Numbered from the stretch's first letter, positions 55,401-63,327 are shown. The stretch: DNA of 64,000 nucleotides from Xaviernesmea rhizosphaerae (GCF_001938945.1 NZ_MKIO01000041.1:143556-207555), one strand, 5' to 3'. The notes: generated from the sequence alone by a model not told the origin. Program-made: numbers and translations.

Positions 55401-57247
55401 CCGCCTGGGTGGAAACCGCCGGAGAGGTGGCGATCTCCGATCTCACGGCCTTCCTGTCGGAGCGGCTGCCGCGCCATCTCGTGCCGGTTCTGATCGCCCG
55501 CATCGACGCGCTGCCGCGCCTGCCGAACGGCAAGCTCGACCGCAAGGCCCTGCCCGATCCTTCGCGCCCCGACCCCTCGCACGCTGATCCCTCAAGCAAG
55601 GAACCAGCAACGTCCGCGCGGAAAACACCACGCCCCGGCACGGAAAGCCGTCTCGCCGCGATCTGGGAGAAGCTGCTCGGGCGCAGCGGGATCGGCCGGG
55701 AGGACAATTTCTTCGCGCTCGGCGGCGATTCCATCCTGGCGATCCAGGTGGTGGCCGAGGCGCGCAAGCAGGACCTCATCCTCTCCCCGCGCGACCTCTT
55801 CCTCCATGCGACGCTTGCGGCGCTGGCGGCTGCCACCAGCATCGGCAAAGTGGAGGCGGAGAGCGGGCCGGTCACCGGCGCGGTTGCCATCGGGCCGGCG
55901 CAGGCCTGGTTCTTCGGCCAGGCCTTTGCCGAGCCCGATCACTGGAACCAGGCGCTTCTTCTCAAGCCCCGCCAGCCGATCGACGCGAGCGAGCTGCGCC
56001 GCGCACTCGACCATCTGCACGGCGCGCATGACGCCTTGCGGGCGCGCTTTGCCCATCAAGATGGCGCATGGCAGCAGAGCTATGGCCTGGTCGAGGCCGC
56101 GCCCCGGCTTCACCATGTTCGCTGCGGGCAGGCGGATGCTGCCGAGCGTCTCGCCGAGACGATGCACAGCCTTCAGCGCGGCTTCGATCTCGAAACCGGC
56201 CCGGTCTGGGGCGCCTCCCTGATCGAGATCGAAGGTGGGGAACAAAGGCTGGCGCTGGCCGCCCATCACCTCGTCATCGACGGCGTCTCCTGGCGCATCC
56301 TGCTCGACGATCTCGCCACCGCCCTGCAGACCGGGCGGAATGCCGGCACCCGCCCGGCACTGCGCCGGACCACCTCTTTCGGCCAGTGGATACAGAGGCT
56401 CGCGCAGACGGCGTTGTTCGACGGCGAATTCGACGACTGGTCCGACATCGCCACCGCGCCCGCCGACCGCCTGCCGCGCGCCGCTGACGGCGGCAATCGC
56501 GTCGCCGATACTGCCCTAGTCGTGCGCACGCTCGATGAAGAGGCGACCGTCGATCTTCTCCACGCGGCACCCTCGGCCTATCCCATCAGGCCCGAGGAGC
56601 TGATGATCGCAGCGCTGTTCAGCGCCGTCAGGGCGTGGACCGGCGCGCGGCGCCTGCGCCTCATCCTGGAAAGCCATGGCCGCAGCGATCTTTTCCCTGA
56701 GGTCGATCTCAGCCGCACCATCGGCTGGTTCACCGCGTTCTATCCCGTGCTTCTCCAGGCGGAGACGGAAGCGCAGCCGCGCGCGCTGCTGCTCCGGGTC
56801 AAGGAGAGCCTGCGCCGAATTCCCCATGACGGTCTGGGCTATGGCGTGCTGCATCATCTTAAAGGGCGGCGCCTGCCGGTTCTGGAGGAGATCGCCGAGA
56901 TCCGCTTCAACTATCTCGGCCAGACCGACAGCCTGTTTTCCGGCGATGCGCTTTTCACCCGCGCGGACGAAAGCGTCGGCGAGACGCGCGGCGCAGGCAA
57001 TGGGCGCGGCGTGCTGCTCGACATCAATGCCATCGTCTCCGGCGGCCGGCTGCGCGTCTCCTTCGCCTATTCCTGCGCGCTGCACGATCGCGAGACGATC
57101 GAGGCGCTGGCCGCCCGCTTTGAAGAGGCGCTGGCGGAGCTGACCGCGCTTTGCCTGACTTCGCCGGAGCCAGGCTATACCCCCGCCGATTTTCCGCACA
57201 TGGCCATCGACCAGGCCGATCTCGAAGCCATCCTCCGCCAGCTCTAG
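49496..57247 (+). CDS. Nonribosomal peptide synthetase, C-A-PCP-C-A-PCP-E
   Basis: The longest gene here encodes 2583 residues: C1 (HHIISDR near 177), A1 (YTSGSTGVPKG near 648), PCP1 (LGGHSLLA near 1031), C2 (HHIVSDA near 1216), A2 (YTSGSTGKPKG near 1686), PCP2 (LGGDSILA near 2076) and epimerase (HHLVIDGVSW near 2258; FNYLGQ). PCP2 in GGDS form fits the E domain. Both C domains lack the Gly of HHxxxDG (Arg and Ala instead). My hand-read codes are DLFNTCLCF (A1, unassigned) and DLFNCALTY (A2, close to the alanine code DLFNNALTY), so the module may end in a D-alanine-like residue. It is coupled to the PKS by an ATGA overlap. Confidence 0.95.
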   Translation: MNELLTKLAGLSPERRALLERKLLERGMALSDRILPRADLSAPVPLSSAQKRLWFMQQLEPETVAYNMNLALSLAGPLDRAALERAFAALVARHEPLRTRFTQGADGQPQQIVEEAPALAIAYQDCRGKLDPDAAARRHVAALVATPYDLTRPPVRACLVAIRPDEHVLVLGLHHIISDRWSMGLLARDLSAFYRAEVTGAAASLEELPVQFADWALWERTRLASPEAARQLAEQALRLRGDLPVLELPLDRPRSPTAQFAGAHHPVRVEPALALALRALAAERNVSLFTLLLTAFNVFLHLLSDSDDIIVGSEVANRDRPETQAIMGPLVNTLVLRSDLSGDPTFSALLGRTAEAVRQALAQQDIPFERLVETVNPERSLSELNPLFQVKFDIQHSVTPPSELHGLTLAPYPLEEIATKYDLRFNLEDRQPDIAGRIEYSRKLFDPETIAQMFAGFERVLDLIAEAPERPLSRFSLLDAARERAIIAASAGPLRDFPEDACLHDLIRVQAEATPDAVAVTDGTVTWSYATLAAQSARIAAALMAEGVKPGDRVGLCMRRSPRMIAVLFGILEAGAAYVPLDADYPASRLAFIASDSGIDRVLSDHRPAFLSMELATKLRLIDVNDLPDSPLPPRAKTRPDDLAYIIYTSGSTGVPKGVAVEHRSVVAFLRWAQERFTREDVAFTFVPTSISFDLSVFELYAPLVRGGALVVADHFLALASLADKVELTLVNTVPSLLQAYLQEHRLPDSLRVATFCGEPLPAALVDALKRDYPRLAIHNLYGPSEDTCFSTEVALHGDRYTGGVVPIGRPLPETRAYILDRCGRLRPPGLSGELYLAGAGLARGYFGRPAQTAERFLPDPFSGHPGARLYRTGDRVRRRRDGLMEFQGRLDHQVKLRGLRIETGEIEHHLERLPGIEKAVVTVTPGADRQLAAFIEPKDGATLREEDLRRALSADLPSHMVPTLWCLVAHLPQQPNGKIDRAALPALLPAAEQSAAPPETAMERRVAEAWSAVLPGEAERSLGDHFFRLGGHSLLAMRMIARLAIDLPTRDVLRTLFAFPRLKEFAAALEAAGGTARQARIVALEDGTRPPLSYAQQRLWALSELEPDSVAYNIPAALRLRGPLDREALAQAFEGLSLRHAALRTRILTRDGRPEIVVSDRAELDIATIEAREDALPEHLSAESNRPFDLARGPLFRARIIALGAEDHVVLVVIHHIVSDAQSIAILLREAMALYEAGPEGVARLPALPLGYGDFAAWQRRQDFAPSLESWRRQLEGAPPLLDLPTDFPRPARQDHRGGSVRFALAPDVTAALLQCARQADATPFMAMLSAFAGLLSRYCGSPDVVIGTPISQRPDPALDNVVGLFVNTLALRLVHAPTMSFLDQIAQVRAHVIEAFRHQDVPFECLVDALAVSRSGSHNPVFQAMLNWQSAETPARLPAGLTGEALVLAQETAKVDLSLDVRQAGDGLSCNLIYRSDLFRRETIVHMAEAFETLLRGLLAAPATPQGRIPFLPEAQRRQIARWNDTARIQDPEITRLHSFFERSACRLPEAIAVTDRARSLTYAALDHRAGKLAAALVARGIGPGSAVGICLGRTVDLVAAILAVLKTGAAYVPLDPNYPRERIAFVAADARLALLLTQDARADFRAYATLDPAAVWEDATGDHPAPARESAASCRDLAYLIYTSGSTGKPKGVAIEHRNAVAFVHWALETFPAESFAGMLASTSVCFDLSIFEIFATLAAGGRIFMVEDLFELADAAFADEITLINTVPTPMMELMRFGPLPPRARTVCLAGEPLPESLAEAILADGAVEALYNLYGPSEDTTYSTGCRVQPGEPIHIGRPIANTTAHVLDEAFHEVPIGAPGELYLAGAGIARGYHDRPDLTAERFLPNPFASSGDHPLLYRTGDRVRRRADGNLDYLGRADRQMKISGFRIEPGEVEAVLMRHAAVTGAAVDAWRDETGHARLAAWVETAGEVAISDLTAFLSERLPRHLVPVLIARIDALPRLPNGKLDRKALPDPSRPDPSHADPSSKEPATSARKTPRPGTESRLAAIWEKLLGRSGIGREDNFFALGGDSILAIQVVAEARKQDLILSPRDLFLHATLAALAAATSIGKVEAESGPVTGAVAIGPAQAWFFGQAFAEPDHWNQALLLKPRQPIDASELRRALDHLHGAHDALRARFAHQDGAWQQSYGLVEAAPRLHHVRCGQADAAERLAETMHSLQRGFDLETGPVWGASLIEIEGGEQRLALAAHHLVIDGVSWRILLDDLATALQTGRNAGTRPALRRTTSFGQWIQRLAQTALFDGEFDDWSDIATAPADRLPRAADGGNRVADTALVVRTLDEEATVDLLHAAPSAYPIRPEELMIAALFSAVRAWTGARRLRLILESHGRSDLFPEVDLSRTIGWFTAFYPVLLQAETEAQPRALLLRVKESLRRIPHDGLGYGVLHHLKGRRLPVLEEIAEIRFNYLGQTDSLFSGDALFTRADESVGETRGAGNGRGVLLDINAIVSGGRLRVSFAYSCALHDRETIEALAARFEEALAELTALCLTSPEPGYTPADFPHMAIDQADLEAILRQL

Positions 57248-57255
57248 GACGTGAC

Positions 57256-58938
57256 ATGCAGGCCAATCCGCTCCAGCGGCACAACATCGCCGACATCTAC
57301 CCCCTCTCGCCCATGCAGGAGGGGATCCTGTTTCACAGCATCTCGGCGCCGGGAGAAGCGTTCTACATGCCGCAGACGGCACTGCGCCTCCTTGGTGCCG
57401 TCGATGGCGCGGCGCTGAAGGCCGCCTGGCAGGCGGCGATCGACCGCCATGCCGTGCTGCGCTCCGGCTTCTACTGGGAGACGCGCGACGCCCCGTTCCA
57501 GATCGCCTTCAAGCATCTGTCCGCAAGTTTCGCCATCCGCGACCTTCCGGACGCCGACAGCGCGCAGGGGCTGGAGCGAATCTTTGCCGAAAACCGGGCC
57601 GAACCCTTCGATCTGCAGCGCCCGCCGCTCCTGCGCGTGCAATGGATCCGCACGGGGCAGGAACGCTCAATCCTCGTCGTCTGCTATCATCACATCATTC
57701 TCGACGGCTGGTCGATCCGCGCGCTGCTGGAGGAGGTGCTGGCGCTCTACCGCCACGAGACCGGCGCGGCAGGCGCGGCGCTGGCGCCGCCTCGCGCCTA
57801 TGGCGACTATATCGGCTGGCTGAAGGCGCAGGACCGCGCCGCAGGTCTGCGCTTCTGGCAGGATCGGCTCGACGGCGCGCCAAAGCCCTTCCGGCTGCTC
57901 GCCCACGAGGGCTCCGGCCCCTTTGCTCGCCTCAGCCGGAACTGCCCCAAGGGTCTGCATCGTGCCATCAGGGAAGCGGGCGCCCGCGCCGGCCACACGC
58001 TCAACACCCTGCTGCAGGGGGCGCTGGCGCTGCTGCTCGCCCGCCAGTCCGGCCGCAGCGACGTGATCTTCGGCACCACCACCGCCGGCCGGCCGGCGCA
58101 GCTGGCCGAGGCGGCCAGCATGATCGGCCTCTTCATCAACACCCTGCCGGTGCGCGTGCCGATCGAGGGCCAGACCTCCGTGCGCGGCTGGCTGGATCGG
58201 CTGCAGGCGCGCCAGGCCGAAACGATCGCGCATGAGCATGTGCCGCTCGCCAGCATCCAGGGCGCGGGCGGCGCCTTGTTCGATACGCTTCTGGTGGTCG
58301 AGAATCTCAATGGACCGACCGGCGGACCGACCGGCCGCACTGACGTCCTGCCCTTCGCCGTCGAGCCGGTCGATTTTGACGAGCGCACCCATTTTCCGCT
58401 GACGCTCTGGGCGCTGCCGCGCGCCGCCGGGCTGACGCTGATGGCCGGCTACTGCCGCGATGCGCTTGACGGCGACACGGCGGCCGTGCTGCTGGACGCG
58501 CTGATGCGCAACCTTGCAAAGATCCTAGCGCAGCCGGACAGCACGCTCGACGCCCTTCTGGAGCGACTAGGGCCACCTCTGTCGGCGCCGGGGCTTTCCA
58601 CGCCGGCAGACCCGTTGCCGACAGAAGCGGCGGACGCGGCACCGGTCTCGCAGCCCATCTCGCCGGCAGGCGCGCGTGCGCTCACCGCCACGGAGCAGCG
58701 GATCGCCAGGATCTGGCAGGAGGTGTTGAAGAGCGGCCCGCTGGGGCCGGACGCGCACTTCTTCGCCCTTGGCGGCCATTCGCTTCTGGGCGCGCGGGTG
58801 ATCAGCCGCCTGCGACAGGAGATCGCCGTGCCGGTGCCCGTGCGCAGCCTGTTTGAAAGGCCCGTGCTTTCGGATCTCGCCGCCGAGATCGACCGCCGGG
58901 CCGCACCGGCCGAGGGCCATATCGAGATCGAGATCTGA
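57256..58938 (+). CDS. NRPS didomain protein, C-PCP (no adenylation domain)
   Basis: This 560-residue protein has a condensation domain (starts SPMQEGILFHS near 17; HHIILDG near 144) and a PCP (LGGHSLLG near 506), with no A domain between them. The C domain's start pattern is of the type that accepts a D-configured donor, which fits the epimerase-ending NRPS encoded just upstream. The PCP must be loaded by an A domain of another protein, or the protein serves as a transfer station to the next enzyme. The frame extends 105 nt upstream, overlapping the NRPS, but ATG 57256 starts the domain. It is followed by the thioesterase after 2 nt. Confidence 0.92.
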   Translation: MQANPLQRHNIADIYPLSPMQEGILFHSISAPGEAFYMPQTALRLLGAVDGAALKAAWQAAIDRHAVLRSGFYWETRDAPFQIAFKHLSASFAIRDLPDADSAQGLERIFAENRAEPFDLQRPPLLRVQWIRTGQERSILVVCYHHIILDGWSIRALLEEVLALYRHETGAAGAALAPPRAYGDYIGWLKAQDRAAGLRFWQDRLDGAPKPFRLLAHEGSGPFARLSRNCPKGLHRAIREAGARAGHTLNTLLQGALALLLARQSGRSDVIFGTTTAGRPAQLAEAASMIGLFINTLPVRVPIEGQTSVRGWLDRLQARQAETIAHEHVPLASIQGAGGALFDTLLVVENLNGPTGGPTGRTDVLPFAVEPVDFDERTHFPLTLWALPRAAGLTLMAGYCRDALDGDTAAVLLDALMRNLAKILAQPDSTLDALLERLGPPLSAPGLSTPADPLPTEAADAAPVSQPISPAGARALTATEQRIARIWQEVLKSGPLGPDAHFFALGGHSLLGARVISRLRQEIAVPVPVRSLFERPVLSDLAAEIDRRAAPAEGHIEIEI

Positions 58939-58940
58939 GC

Positions 58941-59696
58941 ATGGCCTCTTCCCGCCCGCTTCTCCTCGCCTTTCCGCCGGCCGGTGCCGGGGCCGGGCTG
59001 TTTCGCAGCTGGGTCGGCGCAGCACCGCCCGCCATGGCCGTGCATCCCGTTTCGCTGCCGGGGCGGGAGGCGCGCTTCAGCGAGCCCCTGCCCATCAGCA
59101 TCGAGGCGCTGGCCGATCAGCTGGCCGGCGAGCTGCGGCCGCTGCTGACGGGCCCTTATGCGATCCTCGGCTATTCCATGGGCGCGCTTCTCGGCTATGA
59201 GACGGCCCGGCGCTTTCAGGTGCAGGGACTGGGCGCGCCCGAAGCCTTCTTCGCGCTCGGCTGCAATGCGCCGGACCGGATGGTGCTCGACCGCGATCCG
59301 TTCCATGATATGGAGCCGGCCGCCTTCCGCCAGGCGCTGATCGATCTCGGCGGCATGCCCCTGGAAATCCTCGACAATCCCGAGGCGATGGCGGTCTTCG
59401 AGCCGGTGCTGCGCAATGACTTCCGCATCTGCGAAACCTATCGGCATGATGCGTCGCGCGGCGTGCTGCGCTGTCCGGCGCATCTTCTGCTCTGCCGGGA
59501 TGACGCCTTCGTGCGGGAGCCGGCCGCAATCGCTTGGTCCGACTTCGTCACCGGCGGCCTGACGCTGGACTGGATCGATGGCGGGCATATGATCGCCGGG
59601 CCGGTCTTCGATGCGCTTCCGGAACTGGTGGCCAGGCGCTGGCTGGAGCGGGCGCAGGACGCGCAGGCCGGGGCGAGAAAGGCAAGATGGCGATGA
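58941..59696 (+). CDS. Type II thioesterase
   Basis: This 251-residue alpha/beta hydrolase of the external (type II) thioesterase family has LLLAFPPAGAGA at the start, nucleophile GYSMG (77-81, Ser79), and a C-terminal DGGHMI with the catalytic His. It removes wrong or stalled acyl groups from carrier domains of the NRPS and PKS enzymes. No integrated TE domain exists in this locus, which agrees with release by the reductase domain. Its stop overlaps the next gene. Confidence 0.92.
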   Translation: MASSRPLLLAFPPAGAGAGLFRSWVGAAPPAMAVHPVSLPGREARFSEPLPISIEALADQLAGELRPLLTGPYAILGYSMGALLGYETARRFQVQGLGAPEAFFALGCNAPDRMVLDRDPFHDMEPAAFRQALIDLGGMPLEILDNPEAMAVFEPVLRNDFRICETYRHDASRGVLRCPAHLLLCRDDAFVREPAAIAWSDFVTGGLTLDWIDGGHMIAGPVFDALPELVARRWLERAQDAQAGARKARWR

Positions 59697-60571
59697 CAGG
59701 AGATGAGAGCGCCAGGGCACCGGAGAGGCATGCCACGGCATCGGAGGGCGAAGCGCGGCTTCGTCAGGCTCTCGAGGCTCAGGCCGCCTATATGCCGGAT
59801 GTCACCGCGGCAGTCGCCCCGCTCGAGGAGGGCTGGCGCACGGCCCGCGCCTTCTTTGCCGATGGAGAGGCCATCGAGCAGTTTCTCGCCTTCGAGCGTG
59901 CGCTGAACAAGGGCACGGACCTGAAGAGCGCCGGCGCCTTCCTGATGAGCGATTACGGCTATATTCTTGCCGGTGCCGTGGTGCCGCTGCTCGTCGGCTT
60001 CGGCCTGCTGCCGGATCTGGCGCCGGGCAAGATCGCGCTCTCCTTCTATACCGCGCAGGACGAGCATGAGGGCACGCTGCATGCGGTGCGGCGCGCCCAT
60101 GTTCGCTATCTCACGGCGGATTTCGTAGAAGGCGGACTGGAGGATGCCGACCATCTCGAGCGGTTCCGCCGGCAGGCGGAGGCGCATTTCGCGCCTGTCG
60201 TGGAGGCGGTTTTCGCGCAGACGGGCCTGTCGCGCGCCGCCTTGTGGCGGCTGGCGGCGGATGCGCTGGCCGGCCGCTTCCTCGATGCCGGCCGCCATTT
60301 CGGCTGCGCGGACGCCGCCATGGCTGCGGCGATGCGGATCCTCAAGCAGCCGCGCTCGCCCTTCAACAACCGCCAGCTCCATTATTTCGAGCTGACGGTT
60401 CTGGATGCTGACCGGAAGCCCTTTTCCCATGTGTTCCGCGCACGCGGCGGCTGCTGCCGCTATTATCGCGTCGAGGAGGGCAGCCTTTGTCCGACCTGCG
60501 TGCTGAAGCCGGCCGAGGCCCGGGACGAAGACCTTCGTCAAAAGATGCGCGCCCATCTCGGACTGTCCTGA
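59693..60571 (+). CDS. FhuF-like siderophore ferric reductase
   Basis: This 292-residue protein has a C-terminal cysteine pattern Cys254-Cys255-x10-Cys266-x2-Cys269, exactly the FhuF-type [2Fe-2S] motif (CCx10CxxC). FhuF-like proteins reduce ferric iron in imported siderophores in the cytoplasm to release it. The helical N-terminal part (LMSDYGYILAGAVVPLLVGFGL) is typical. ATG 59693 overlaps the thioesterase stop (ATGA) with AGG 10 nt upstream; ATG 59687, 4 nt from the same site, is an alternative. It is the last gene of the plus arm, so iron release is co-made with biosynthesis. Confidence 0.87.
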   Translation: MTGDESARAPERHATASEGEARLRQALEAQAAYMPDVTAAVAPLEEGWRTARAFFADGEAIEQFLAFERALNKGTDLKSAGAFLMSDYGYILAGAVVPLLVGFGLLPDLAPGKIALSFYTAQDEHEGTLHAVRRAHVRYLTADFVEGGLEDADHLERFRRQAEAHFAPVVEAVFAQTGLSRAALWRLAADALAGRFLDAGRHFGCADAAMAAAMRILKQPRSPFNNRQLHYFELTVLDADRKPFSHVFRARGGCCRYYRVEEGSLCPTCVLKPAEARDEDLRQKMRAHLGLS

Positions 60572-60575
60572 GCCA

Positions 60576-60595
60576 GGACACGGCAGGCCGTGTCC
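60576..60595 (+). terminator. Stem-loop at the end of the plus siderophore arm
   Basis: A perfect 9-bp inverted repeat (GGACACGGC, AG, GCCGTGTCC) begins 4 nt after the FhuF-like stop. The 2-nt centre means the innermost pairs stay open. There is no T-run. It marks a likely transcript end or processing site. The remaining bases to the receptor gene at 60835 contain an AT-rich tract (about 60645-60663) but no TGA-N9-TCA operator that I could find. Confidence 0.45.
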
Positions 60596-60834
60596 CGCGC
60601 CGCGCGGCCGGCGTCTTTTGCATGCGTCCTTCTTTCCCGGCGCAAATTTTTATCGAATTTTTTCCATGCGGGAGTCCTCACGCACGCCTTTCATTCGTCT
60701 TCCCCCTGAGCAGCCTTTTTGCCGCTCCCGATGCTGTCGTGGCGCGCCTTGCGGGGACGCGGTCATTTTCCGCCAGGACAGCCGGAAATGAGGTGTTCCA
60801 CGGCGCCTTGAACGCCGTTTGATTGGGGGTTTTG

Positions 60835-63294
60835 ATGCGTAAGAACATGTGCGTCTCTCGCCGGACATCTGTCTGCCGCGGGGCCGGGGCGGCCCTGCGC
60901 GCGGCTTTGATGACCAGCGCTGCCTTTGCGGCGCTGAGCCCGGCGGTGCCGATGATGGTGCGGCCGGCGGCGGCCCAGGCGAAGCAGCTGGCGGTTTCGG
61001 TGCCCGCCGGCCCCCTGACGCCGGCGCTGAACAGCCTGGCCGCGCAGACCGGCCTGCAGATCCTGTTCGATGCCAGCCTGGCGCAGGGCAAGACGAGCCG
61101 GGGCGCGCGCGGCACGCTGACGCCGGATCAGGCGCTCTCCGCCGTCCTCTCCGGCACGGGGGTGAAGGCCCGCTTTGCCGGCAGCAATCAGGTCTCTCTG
61201 TCAGCCGATACGACCACGACGGGCGCGGTCACCGACAATGGCGACACGCTTCTGGATACGATCACCATCTATGGCGCGCGCAATGCCACCACGCTTCAGG
61301 GCACCACCAGCAGCGTCGGCGTCGTCAGCGCCGAAGCCATCGAACAGGGCGAGATCCGCACCCTGCAGGACTCCTACCGCCGGCTGGCGAACGTTCTCGA
61401 CAGCGCGACCGTCAATTCCGGCTTCGTCATTCGCGGCATGAGCTCCGAAGGGCTGGTCCCCTCGGGCGGTCCGGCGGGCTCGGTCTACATCGACGGCATC
61501 CTGCAGACACGCTACAATGCCCGCTTCGGCGCCCGCAACCTGTGGGACGTGGAGCAGGTGGAAGTCTATCGCGGTCCGCAATCGACCCTGTCCGGCCGCG
61601 CGGCCATGACCGGCGCCGTCTATGTCAAGTCGAAGGACCCGACCTTCGAGAAGGAGGCGGAGGTCTCCACCACCGTCGGCAGCGACCATCTGTTCGGCAC
61701 GGCCATCATGGTCAACACGCCGCTCGTGGAAGACCAGATCGCGCTGCGCATCGCCGGCGCCTTCGAGCGCTCGGACGCCTATGTTCCATACGATCACTTC
61801 CGCAATTATGCCGGCTATGACGACCTGACCACTGATATCAGCCGCTCGATCCGCGCCAAGCTCCTGATTACGCCTGCGGAAATGCCGGATACGCGCGCGC
61901 TGATCACCTATCAATATTCCAAGGACCGGCCGAACGACGCGCTGGTCGGCTATGACACGCTCGCCGATGGCAGCCCCAATCCGAATGCCGGGCGGGGCGA
62001 CTTCAACTTCCCCTCCTTCACGGAGTTCCGCGCGACGGCCACGCACAATCTGGGCGCGGAGATCACCCACGACTTCTCCAACGCGCTGCGCTTCACCTCG
62101 ATGACCGGCTATCAATACGGCATCAACACGCGCGCCTCCGTCGATTATGGGACGCCCGGCAATGTCAACGGCTCGCATGGCGAGGATGACGACTCGATCT
62201 TCACCCAGGAGTTCCGCCTGAACTATGACGAAGGCCCTTGGAAATGGGTCGCAGGTGTCTATGGCAGCCACCAGATCTGGAACGGCACCACCGATTTCGT
62301 CGTTCTCGACCAGCTGCAGCAGAGCGACTCCCAGCACCGCAAGACCACGAACCTCGCCGTGTTCGGCGAAGCGACCTATGAATTCGTGCCCACCTGGTTC
62401 GCGACCCTCGGCGGCCGGCTCGACTATCTCAAGGACACCAACACCGAGAAGAACTATTTCGGCGCCATCACCAGCTCGCCCGTGCTGACCGGCGATCCGG
62501 CGACGTTCAACGAAGTCAACTTCGTGCCGAAGGTCGGGATTTCCAAGGAACTCGACGCCAATCAGACGCTCGGCCTGACCTATAGCCAGGGCTTCCGCTC
62601 GGGTGGTTCCTATATCGACCGCCAGGATCCGGCCAACACCAAGCTGGTGACCTACCAGCCGGAATATTCGCAAAACGTCGAGCTGTCCTACAAGGGCACG
62701 CTGCTGGACGACCGGCTGACGCTGAACGCCAATCTGTTCTACACGCATTACGAAGACCAGCAGGTGGAAATCCGCCCGTCCTCGCCGATCCCCGGCTATC
62801 GGGTGACGCAGAACGCGGCAAAGTCCCGGGCGTGGGGTTTCGAGATCGAGCCGAACTACCGCTTCACCGAGCAGTTCTCCGCCTTCGCCTCGCTCGGCTA
62901 TCTCAACACAAAGTTCCTGGACTTCAGCCATGGGGCGATCGGCGACCAGTCCGGCAAATCCTTCCCGGAAGCGCCGGAATGGACGCTCGGTCTCGGCGGA
63001 CGCTACGAGTTCGAGAACGGCTTCTTCCTCGGTGCGGATGCCAAATATACCTCGGACTATAATTCCCGCTTCGGCTCCAAGGGCATGTACAAGATCGACT
63101 CGCGTGTGATCGTCAATACACAGGCTGGGTACAAGAAGAACAACTGGGAAATCACCGCCTTTGCCGAGAACCTGACCGACGAGAAATACTACACGCTGAT
63201 CGACCCGGATTACGCCAATTTCCTCGGCGCCTATCCTTTCGGCCAGGCCGGCAAGCCACGGACCTTCGGGCTGAACGTGCGCGCGAAGTTCTGA
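60835..63294 (+). CDS. TonB-dependent siderophore receptor with N-terminal STN signalling domain
   Basis: This 819-residue outer-membrane receptor has a long signal peptide (basic start, Ala-rich core, cleavage near AAAQA at about residue 48). An STN domain (LTPALNSLAAQTGLQILFDA, about 55-105) precedes the plug (FVIRGMSSEG; VEVYRGPQSTLSGRAAMTGA) and the 22-strand barrel, which ends in a terminal aromatic (LNVRAKF). It should import the ferric siderophore made by the locus. STN domains usually signal to FecR/FecI-type regulators, but none is present in the window. The frame also has a TTG at 60823; ATG 60835 starts the signal peptide better. Confidence 0.93.
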   Translation: MRKNMCVSRRTSVCRGAGAALRAALMTSAAFAALSPAVPMMVRPAAAQAKQLAVSVPAGPLTPALNSLAAQTGLQILFDASLAQGKTSRGARGTLTPDQALSAVLSGTGVKARFAGSNQVSLSADTTTTGAVTDNGDTLLDTITIYGARNATTLQGTTSSVGVVSAEAIEQGEIRTLQDSYRRLANVLDSATVNSGFVIRGMSSEGLVPSGGPAGSVYIDGILQTRYNARFGARNLWDVEQVEVYRGPQSTLSGRAAMTGAVYVKSKDPTFEKEAEVSTTVGSDHLFGTAIMVNTPLVEDQIALRIAGAFERSDAYVPYDHFRNYAGYDDLTTDISRSIRAKLLITPAEMPDTRALITYQYSKDRPNDALVGYDTLADGSPNPNAGRGDFNFPSFTEFRATATHNLGAEITHDFSNALRFTSMTGYQYGINTRASVDYGTPGNVNGSHGEDDDSIFTQEFRLNYDEGPWKWVAGVYGSHQIWNGTTDFVVLDQLQQSDSQHRKTTNLAVFGEATYEFVPTWFATLGGRLDYLKDTNTEKNYFGAITSSPVLTGDPATFNEVNFVPKVGISKELDANQTLGLTYSQGFRSGGSYIDRQDPANTKLVTYQPEYSQNVELSYKGTLLDDRLTLNANLFYTHYEDQQVEIRPSSPIPGYRVTQNAAKSRAWGFEIEPNYRFTEQFSAFASLGYLNTKFLDFSHGAIGDQSGKSFPEAPEWTLGLGGRYEFENGFFLGADAKYTSDYNSRFGSKGMYKIDSRVIVNTQAGYKKNNWEITAFAENLTDEKYYTLIDPDYANFLGAYPFGQAGKPRTFGLNVRAKF

Positions 63295-63327
63295 CAGTCT
63301 ATCCAACAATCGCCGTTGGCCGCCTGC

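Noticed and set aside
38746..55582. Long minus-strand frames (38746-41304, 44835-49400, 49250-52225, 53039-55582)
   Set aside because: They lie opposite intact NRPS/PKS domains and show only low-complexity Arg/Gly/Ala sequence.
20873..60571. Vicibactin- or rhizobactin-type hydroxamate siderophore
   Set aside because: There is no ornithine/lysine N-monooxygenase, N-acyltransferase or IucA/IucC-like gene. NRPS/PKS with a reductase module and FMN enzyme fits the fabrubactin family better.
4323..60595. Calling the GC-rich hairpins (4323, 5722, 17936, 20842, 60576) true rho-independent terminators
   Set aside because: None is followed by a T-run on the transcribed strand, so they are listed with low confidence as partial terminators or processing sites.
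60572..60834. A second TGA-N9-TCA iron operator upstream of the receptor
   Set aside because: I scanned every TGA and TCA in this gap and none has the 9-nt spacing.
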